NCBI GenBank assembly: GCA_028671895.1
Contig: JAPMAC010000196.1
Coordinates: forward strand, 558,001 to 622,000
Origin: Oenanthe sinensis
Lineage: Eukaryota; Streptophyta; Magnoliopsida; Apiales; Apiaceae
DNA: 64,000 bases
Direction: 5' to 3'
Positions 56,086 to 64,000 of this stretch are shown piece by piece. A program made the translations under genes and the position numbers. The notes under the pieces were generated by a model. The model did not search any database. It saw nothing but the letters and a program-made list of their open reading frames with translations, and was not told the origin of the DNA. The number at the start of each line of letters is the position of its first letter. Position 1 is the stretch's first letter.

Positions 56086-58570
56086 ATGGGCCAAAACGAT
56101 GCAGGTGTGAAAATTCTAGTATTAGAAAAAGATGAATACTTTGCATGGAAAGTAAAAATGCATTTACATCTACTTTCTCTTGACCTTTCCTATGTTAACT
56201 GCATAGAGAAAGGTCATCATGTTCCCATGAAGCTAATCACAGGTGTAAACCCTGATGGAACTCCTGCATTTGACAAACATATTCCAAAACTCATCACTGA
56301 GTTCACAGAAGAGGAATAAAAGGAAGTGCTTAAAGACATGAAGGCCATGAATATTCTGTTCAATGGTCTAGATAAAAATATGTTTGACAATGTGATAAAC
56401 TACACTTCATCAAAGGAAGTATGTGATACTCTTCAAACTCTATGTGAAGGGACTGAGCAAGTAAGGAAAAACAAGATGCAACTCTTGATTCATAAATATG
56501 AATCATTTCATTTCAAGAGTGGAGAGTCCATCAATGATACCTATAGCAGATTCCAGAAGTTGTTAAATGGACTGAAACTATATGGTAGGGTTTATACAAT
56601 TGAGGATACAAATCTAAAATTTCTTACATCTCTTCCAAAAGAATGGAAACCAATGACTGTCTCCATTAGACAATCTCAAGACTTCAAGGACTACACTCTT
56701 GAGAAACTTTATGGTATTCTCAAGACATATGAGTTGGAAATCCAACAAGATGAGGAGATTGAGAAGAATAAAAGAAAAGAAAAGATTGTGGCTTTCATGG
56801 TCAAGGAAAATTAAGAGAAGAAGGAAACTGGCTGTGTAGAAGACTCTATCATGGTGGCTGGTGATTCTGTTGAAGAATCATTCAAAGGAAAAGGAAAGGG
56901 CAAGTGTGAAGAAATTGAAGCATGCTCACATGATGATTTGGATGAGATTAATGAGCACTTTGCATTCTTGTCAAGGAAATTTTCAAAGCTAAAATTCAAA
57001 AGGAATCCAAATGCTCAAAAGCCTGGATCCCAGTCTAGAAATAACAATCAAAACAAAAATTTGGTCGATAGATCAAAAATCAAATGCTTTAACTGTGGAT
57101 TGGTTGGTTATTTCTCAATTGAGTGCAGAAAGCCAAAACAAGAAAAGGCAAAGTCATATGATGGTATTGACTACAAAAAGAAATACTTTGACATGCTTAA
57201 ACAAAAGGTATAGGCTTTTGTAACTGAAGAAAAAGATGGGACTGCTGAGGACAGTGATTCTGAAGAATTCATCAATCTAGCTCTAATGGCCAACCATGAA
57301 GATGAAGAAGTCAGTTCATCATCAAATCAGGTACTAGCTACTAACTTTTCTGAGCTTTTAAAAGATGAATGTAATAGTACCATTAATGAAATGTCTAATG
57401 AATTGTACAATTTGCATGTCACTCTAAAATCTCTAAACAAAGAAAACCTCAAGTTAAAAAACACCATTGATGCCTTAACAGAGAGGAATGCTTTTCTTGA
57501 GAAAAAACTTGTTTGTTTAGATATATTCAAGCAGGAAAGTAAGGATGCTAGAGATGAACTAGTGAATAGTTTGAGAAGAGAAAAATTGTTAACTGAACAA
57601 CTGGATGGAGAAATTGAAACCATTAACAAATGGAATAGGTCTGCTAAAACTGCCAAACAAATCATTGATGTTCAGGGTTTAGATACTCCAGGAGAATCCC
57701 CTAAATTAGTAGGCAAGTCATTGGTTGATACTTCAATGGATAAAGATCAATCGACTGCTAATCCTTCATCAACTGATAAGGATTATCAATCGATTGATGC
57801 TAAATCAATTGACAAGCATTCATCAACAAGTAAATCATCAATAGCTAATAAGAAGAGCAACTTTAGCACCCCTATCAAGTTTTTTAAGGAAACCAATAAT
57901 CAAGTTGGGACTAAGGTTGAAAAGATCAACATTGGTAGCTTGTCTAAGAAACAATTAAAAGAGAAATTAGAAGGGATAACACCTGTTGAAATCATTCACC
58001 TTAAGTTTGGGAAAAAGAAGAAGAATAGGAATGGGAAGGTAGGCATAAACAAGCACAACAATTATACTCCTGATATTTATGCACCTAGAAAGGTGTGTGC
58101 TAAATATGATAGTGTAAATCATTTGTATATGCAATGTAAGAAAGAAAAGAATTCCATATCTTCCAATGATTTAAGTGCACATGCCATGTCTGCAAATGTC
58201 ATGCTTACTAATCATATGCTCATAAATGTCATGTCTTCTAATTTGGGTGCACTTAATATTCATATGCATTATGCATAAGTTCCATACATGTATAATCCTT
58301 TCTTTGCATATACCAATATGAGCATGCCTGGGATGCCATGGAACATGCATATTTATGATAACAAGCATGCTAGTCAAAATGTTAAGTATGAGAATGTGCA
58401 TGATATATCTGCCATGAGTTCCAAGGTGTTTGAGTCACAAAAGTCAACTCCTAAAGTTAAAGTAGATTTAAACCCACCAAAACAAAAAAAAATCAAAGTT
58501 GGCAACCGAGGCTCAGGCTGCAACTAATAAAAGAGGACCCAAGGCAATTTGGTTACCTAAATCAACTTGA
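56086..58570 (+). pseudogene. gag: gag of A3
   Basis: Starts at 56086 (MGQNDAGVKI), the intact form of the A1 start. Same layout as A1: capsid part, first knuckle now CFNCGLVGYFSIEC (His to Tyr, about 57083-57124), coiled coil (57376-57600), Ser-Ile-Asp array (57735-57840), second knuckle CAKYDSVNHLYMQC (Cys to Tyr, about 58096-58137), Met-rich tail (58170-58290). Stops at about 56317, 56812, 57210 and 58276, and a frameshift near 58480. The gag end reads IWLPKST at 58553-58570. Confidence 0.9.
57735..57840 (+). repeat. In-frame Ser-Ile-Asp array in A3 gag
   Basis: ATCAATCGACTG, ATCAACTGAT, ATCAATCGATTGATG, ATCAATTGAC and similar, in the same place as 18978-19090 of A1. Confidence 0.88.
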
Positions 58571-58577
58571 TTGTTTT

Positions 58578-61500
58578 ATGTGTGTGCAGGGAAATATGAA
58601 GAAAAATATCTGGTATCTGGATCATGGATGTTCTAGGCACATGACTGGAGATTTGTCACTGCTCACAAAGTTTGTGGAAAAGGCTGGCCCAGGAGGTACT
58701 TTTGAAGATAACGGCAAAGGTTTTACTCTGGGATATGGCTCAATTATAAGAGAAAATGTTATCATTGAACCTGTAGCACTAGTTGATGGATTAAGGTACA
58801 ATTTGCTCAGTATTAGTCAACTGTGTGATAATGGAAATGGTGTATGGTTTGCAACTGGATCATGCATCATAGCCAACAAAGAATCTGGTGAAATTCTCCT
58901 AACTGGTGAAAGAAAAGGAAATGTCTATGTGGCTGATTTTAACTCTGTAAAGTCAAATTCAATGACATGTCTACTTAGCAAAGCCAATACAGATGAAGGT
59001 TAGATTTGGCACAAGAATCTAGCCCATTTGAATTTTAAATCCATGAATCAATTAGTTAGAAATAATATTGTTAGAGGCATTCCACATATGAAATTCACCA
59101 AGGATGGACTATGTGATGCTTGTCAAAAGGGAAAACAAAGGATAACATCATTTAAGTCAAAGTCTGCATCATCAATTGATATGTCTCTGGAATTATTGCA
59201 CATGGACTTATTTGGTCCAGTCAACATCATGTCAATTGCCAAAAAGAAATATGCCTTCGTAATTGTGGATGACTTCACAAGATATACATGGGTACATTTC
59301 GTACACTCTAAGGATGAGGCAAGTAAATTGATTATCAATCATGTGAAGAATGTTAAAAACGGCACTGAATGCAAGGTCAAGAAAATAAGAAGTGATAATG
59401 GTATTGAATTCAAGAATGCAACAATGAAAGAATCTTGTGAAGAAAAAGGTATCACTTGTCATTTCTCAGCATTAAGGACTCCATAGCAAAATGGAGTTGT
59501 TGAAAGGAAAAATAGGACCTTGATTGAAGCTGCTAAAACTATGTTAGAAGAAGCAAAACTTTTTACATATTTCTAGGCAGAAGCAATTAATACTGCATGT
59601 TACATTCAAAATATTTTCATGGTGAATCAACTATAAGGCAAAACACCATATCAATTGATGAAGAAAGACAACAAGCCAACAATTAATTGTCTTCATGTCT
59701 TTAGCTATAAATGCTTTGTATTGAGGAATCAAGGTGAAAAATTGGGAAAATTTGAAGCCAAAGCTGATTAATCTATATTTGTTGGATATAAAATAACAAC
59801 CAAAGCTTACAGAGTCTACAATCTTAGATTACACATTGTTATGGAATCTATGCATGTAGTCTTTGATGATTAGAAGATTCAAGGGTTGTTTGATGAAGGA
59901 TACCATGACCTACTGAATTTTGAAAATGAATCAAGCAATGGTGAAGATAGCGATGATGATACGGAGATTTCAAGAAATCAAGTACCCAGAAACTCCCCAT
60001 CAATTGATGTCAATGCATCAACAGATAACTTATCAGTTGATAATCATCAATGGACTGATAATACTTCAATTGATAATCATTCAATAGATAACAACTCTGC
60101 TCAACAATCTTCAAGTAGAGTGTCCATCTCAGGGGGAGGGTTTTCAAATAATCAATCACACCACAATGATCATAAAAATTCTAATGATCATGAAGCATCA
60201 TCTTCAAGGACAAATTTACCATCACAAAGGAAATGGACAAGAAGCCATCCCTTTGAGTTGATCATTAGAGATGCAAATGATGGTGTCAAAAGTAGAAGTG
60301 CAACTCAAAATGAATGCTTGTATAGTAGCTTCCTGTCTCAAGAAGAACAAAAAAGGATTGAAGAAGCCTTGAATGATCATGATTGGATAATTATTATGGA
60401 AGAAGAATTGAATTAGTTTGAAAGAAACAAGGTATGGAAGCTGGTGCCCAAACCAAAGAACAAGTTTGTCATTGGTATAAAATGGGTGTTCAGAGACAAA
60501 ATGGATGAATCTGGTACAGTGACAGGAAATAAAGAAAGATTAGTGGAAAAGGGCTATTCACAAGAAGAAGACATAGATTTTGATGAAACATTTTCACCAG
60601 TTGCAAGGTTGGAAGAAATCAGAATCTTTCTAGCATATGTTGCTCATGCTAATTTTAAAGTGTATCAGATGGATGTGAAAAGTGCTTTTCTCAATGGAGA
60701 ACTAGAGAAGAAGTGTATGTAGAACAACCTCGTGGTTTTATTGATCATATTCATCCTGGATTTGTATACTATCTTCTCAAAGCACTTTATTGATTTAAAC
60801 AAGCACCTAGAGCCTGGTATGACACACTATCTAAATTCTTGATTGAGCAACACTTCACGAGAGGTACTATTGATAAAACTCTCTTTCATAGAAATGTTAG
60901 TGGCTCTATGATTCTTGTTCAAATCTATGTAGATGACATTATTTTTGGCTCAACTAATGAGAAACTTTGTCTAAAGTTTGCTAAGTTGATGAAAAGTAAA
61001 TATGAAATGAGCATGATGGGAGAACTTACCTATTTTCTTGGTTTGCAAGTCAAACAAGTTAAAGATGGTATTTTCATAAATCAAACCAAATATATTTCTG
61101 ACTTATTAAGGAAATTTGATTTAAATGAATGTTCTTCAGCAAAAACTTTCATGGCCACTGCAACTAAACTTGAATTGAATACTAAGGAAGGTAAAGTGGA
61201 CATTTCAAGTTATAGAAGCATGGTTGACTAATTACTTTATTTAACTGCAAGTAGGGCAAACATAATGTTTGCTACATGTCTTTGTGCTAGGTTTCAGGCT
61301 GATCCTAGAGAATCTCATTTGATTGCAATAAAAAGAATATTCAGATATCTCAAAGGAACACCAAATCTTGGAATGTGGTACCCTAGAGACTCTGGATTTG
61401 ATCTAATTGGTTATTCAAATGCAGACTATGCAGGTTGCAGAATTCACAGAAAAAGTATCACAAATACCTGTCAATTTTTAGGAAATAAGCTTATATCATG

Positions 61501-61853
61501 GTTTAGCAAGAAGAAAAATTCAGTGTCTACATCCACTGCAGAGGCTGAATACATTGTAGCTGGAAGTTGCTGTGCACAAATATTATGGATGAGGAACCAA
61601 CTATTTGACTATAGGTTCAACATGAACAAAATTCCTATTTTATGTGATAATACAAGTGTCATTGCTATAACAGAAAACCATGTACAACATTGACATAAGT
61701 TATCACTTCATTAGGGAACATGTAATGAATGGTACTATTGAATTACATTTTTTCCCTAGTGAAAGACAACTTGCAGACATTTTTACCAAACCATTAGATG
61801 AATCTTCTTTCAATAGATTGGTCTATGATTTAGGTATGCTTAACTATGTTTAA
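58578..61853 (+). pseudogene. pol: pol of A3: protease, integrase, reverse transcriptase, RNase H
   Basis: Opens at 58578 (MCVQGNMKKN). Protease site LDHGCSRHMTGD has His where the DSG Ser should be (about 58617). Integrase finger H-x4-H and CDAC (about 59008-59125), core MDLFGPV (about 59200) and SDNGIEF (about 59392). A linker with a Ser-Ile-Asp array lies at 59998-60095. Reverse transcriptase runs from about 60440 with intact YVDD (60926-60937), RNase H has STAEAEY (about 61535), and the end DESSFNRL is near 61800-61853. Stops at 59001, 59485, 59573, 59634, 59768, 59873, 60415, 60791 and 61229; frameshifts near 60705 and 61690. Four or five stops are TGG-to-TAG or CAG/CAA-to-TAG/TAA changes relative to A1. 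Confidence 0.92.
59998..60095 (+). repeat. In-frame Ser-Ile-Asp array in the A3 integrase-RT linker
   Basis: ATCAATTGATG, ATCAACAGAT, ATCAGTTGAT, ATGGACTGAT, TTCAATTGAT and TTCAATAGAT in about 100 bases, reading SID, STD, SVD. Same place as in A1. Confidence 0.88.
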
Positions 61854-62532
61854 TCTATTAAATGTCTGACAAGTTATTTACATATGTTAGTTTTTAGTTT
61901 GTAGCCATTGACTATGTTAATCTATTGATTCTTTCATAATCAATTGATAAATATTTTACATATCAATGGATATTTGCAGCTATCGACAGATAAACATATC
62001 AATTGATAATATATATATTTATCAATAGATATTTGCAGCTGTCGACAGATAAATATATCAATTGATGATATATTTATTTATCGATGGATAGTAATACCGA
62101 TCAATGGAAAATGTAGTTATTAATTTATGACCTCGAATTTTTAAAGTCCATGTCATCAATTGACCTGTACAAAATCAAGTCGTTGATTACTTATTTTATC
62201 AATTGATTGATACATACATTCCTGTATGTATAACATTCGATTGCCAAAATTGGTAATTTCTACTTTTCATTTATTTATTTCTAACGGTTACTTTGTAGCA
62301 ACTGATTGGGGGACTTAAATCGATTGAGAAATTAAAATACTTATTTATATTGAAAAATATAAATAACCGTGTGAAAGTTCATTTGACCTTTACTTACTTT
62401 TTCTTACTCTCAATCTATTTCTCTCTCTCTCTCTCTTGCTAAGAACCCTAACCTGCTTATTGCTTATTTTTATATTTGCTTCAACACTAAAAGTTTGCCA
62501 GTTATTTTGTTTTTATATCTATAAATACGATT
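61854..62532 (+). promoter_or_regulatory. A3 pol-ORF3 spacer with motif array and candidate ORF3 promoter
   Basis: 61920-62240 holds about a dozen ATCAATTGAT-type sites (also ATCGATGGAT, GTCGACAGAT). Two near-copies of a block (61966-62000 and 62026-62060, around ATTTGCAGCT) indicate a local duplication. Then TATAAATA (62358-62365), a (CT)n tract (62418-62437), GAACCCTAAC and the ORF3 ATG at 62533. The layout matches A1. Confidence 0.5.
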
Positions 62533-64000
62533 ATGGAATCATCAAAGAAGGTCTCACAATTAAGATTATACTATAAACTCAATAACTTTTTTACGTGCAT
62601 TATGGTGGAGGAAGCTCCCACAGAATTTCATCCACTAATGGAATTCCTGAGCAGTTCAAGAATCTCAAAGGCACTCTTAGAAGCACCAAAGATAGTGTGC
62701 AATTCAGTTGAAGAATTCTGGACAACAGTAGAGGTAGTAGATGATTTTTCTACAATTTCCTTTAATTGCAAAGGACAAAGATATATTCTAACCACTGTAG
62801 TCTTGGGTGAGTGTTTAGACATTTCAGCAAACAATACTAAAAATGCACCCAGTGACACAAACATTAGAACTATGCTTAGGGAAATCAATTACATTGGTCC
62901 TAATGCTAGTTTAGGTAGTATAGTTAGAAAGAATCTATGAAAAGAATGGTCATATTTCTTTGATGCTATAATAAAGTGTTTCTCTGGTAAAGTTAGTAAT
63001 GTCGATGCAATAACTACAAGTATGCAACAAGTAGGTTATAGTATTTTATATAATAGATATCACAACTTAGGAATCCTGTTACTCAATGAAATATCTGTGA
63101 AATTGGGAAATAAGATTAATAGGTCTAATCATATTTACTATTCTAGATTTATCATGATTATTATTAACCATTATGTCAAGGATATTGAGATTGACGGGAG
63201 TACAAAATATTTTGATTGTTGGGTCCAAAACAAAAGGGTCTTCAAAGACTTGGTAAGGATCAATTTTCACAGTAATGTGGAATTGATCTATCCACCTTTT
63301 GTTCAAGTATTTCTCTCTACTCTTACTTCTTCCAATCCCCAAACTTCTTTGCCTTCTATGGCTATGAAGGGTTTAGCAATGACCCCAACCCTCCTACCCA
63401 AGCCACACAACTAATCTCCAAATCCAAATCTAAGAAGCCAACCTCAACAGGTTCCCAAAAACCTGTTGTTGTAAAAACAAAGAAAATAAAAACACATGTT
63501 ATGGTAGATAGATTAGATGATGATATAGTTGGGGAGGGAACTGGGGAACATAAAAGAACCCAGAAGGATAAGGAGAGTGAGGGTGTGCAACCTAAGTCAA
63601 GCCACTCCATAGTCTCTCAAAAGGTTGTGGATATTAACAAGAACATTACCACATCCCTAGTGGCATCTTCCCAAAAGGATGTTAATATTGAAAAGAGCCC
63701 ATAACCAGGGGCACACAACCAAGATGGGGACACTCAAGCCGAAACCCCCAAGTCATATGATAAGAGAATGAAGAAATTAACTTTTGCACAAGGGGAAACA
63801 CACATTGCAAAATCATAGGAAACTGTGATGGAGGCTTCTCAAATTCAGTTTGATGCATCTCATATAAATGATAAGATGCATCATCATTCTCTCTTAGTTC
63901 TAATTCCTTCTATTCTTCTTTCCCTACCTCATCAAATTTCTTCAAAAAATGTTCTGATAGATAATCAGGAATTTTCAAATTCTCCTCACTTGATATTCAA
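62533..64000 (+). pseudogene. ORF3 (envelope-like ORF) of A3, N-terminal part
   Basis: Starts MESSKKVSQL. The N-domain matches A1 residue by residue in many places (EFHPLMEFL, EEFWTTVEV, FNCKGQRY, LVRINFHSNVELIYPPF). A stop replaces a codon at 62938; a frameshift near 63370 and later stops (63413, 63703, 63817) follow. The charged linker (63480-63850) contains KRTQKDKE and KRMKKLTF, the counterpart of ERRKKKVTF in A1. It continues past the window. Confidence 0.82.

Larger units (their letters stand above)
54906..64000 (+). mobile_element. A3: family A element, incomplete at the right window edge
   Basis: 5' LTR 54906-56026, primer site, gag, pol, spacer and the first part of ORF3; the rest is outside. 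It is head-to-head with the remains of A2. The first base pair of the LTR is TA instead of TG. Its coding regions hold more stops than A1, and both zinc knuckles and the protease site are mutated, so it is older or faster decayed. Confidence 0.93.

Overview
The window is plant nuclear DNA, most likely from a eudicot, and it is almost entirely nested LTR retrotransposons. The evidence is tRNA-iMet-type primer sites (TGGTATCAGAGC variants), TG...CA long terminal repeats with 5-bp target duplications, Ty1/copia domain order (protease, integrase, reverse transcriptase, RNase H) and A/T-rich spacers. I recognise no intact host gene, tRNA, rRNA or CRISPR. Nearly every reading frame is broken by stops, frameshifts or younger insertions. 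Family letters A, B, C, D and F are local names only.

Layout. (1) 1-3663: 3' part of a family B element (B1, + strand). (2) 3664-4075 and 31158-32959: the oldest host-like sequence, carrying a 3' LINE fragment at 32074-32666. (3) 4076-31157: a complete family B element (B2, - strand, duplication TATAA). It is split by a family A element (A1, - strand, 7552-21684) and by a solo LTR of family C (26113-27674, duplication TAATG). A1 itself holds another C solo LTR (10357-11899, duplication TCCAA). (4) 32960-54905: a truncated family A element (A2, - strand) whose 3' LTR is split by a complete family D element (D, + strand, 33779-51714, duplication CTTCA). D contains an internally deleted C element (C3, 37261-44129, duplication TGCTA) and a solo LTR of a fifth family (F, 45089-46242, duplication AGGAC). 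(5) 54906-64000: a family A element (A3, + strand) that runs off the right edge.

Families A, B and D look like the Sirevirus (SIRE/Maximus) branch of Ty1/copia: a long Gag with CCHC knuckles, the [YV/I]DDIIFGSTN motif region in reverse transcriptase, and a large third ORF after pol of the kind usually called envelope-like. C has an Angela-type Gag and Pol with LTRs of about 1.55 kb.

The main unexplained signal is that each Sirevirus family carries its own short DNA motif, repeated through the LTRs, the pol-ORF3 spacer and in frame through the linkers of Gag, Pol and ORF3. In A it is ATCAATTGAT and near variants (read as Ser-Ile-Asp in coding parts). In B it is TCAGAGTTT, which reads TCAGAGTTT in the LTR sense strand but AAACTCTGA (Asn-Ser-Asp) in the internal sense strand. 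D seems to use AGCCTGCTA/AGCAAGCTA. A and B place these unrelated motifs at the same five positions. With ORF3 proteins that carry nuclear-localisation-like basic clusters and seem to have their own promoter, this suggests a family-specific self-recognition system. That reading is inference, and it would be formally comparable to VANC proteins and their motifs in Arabidopsis VANDAL transposons.
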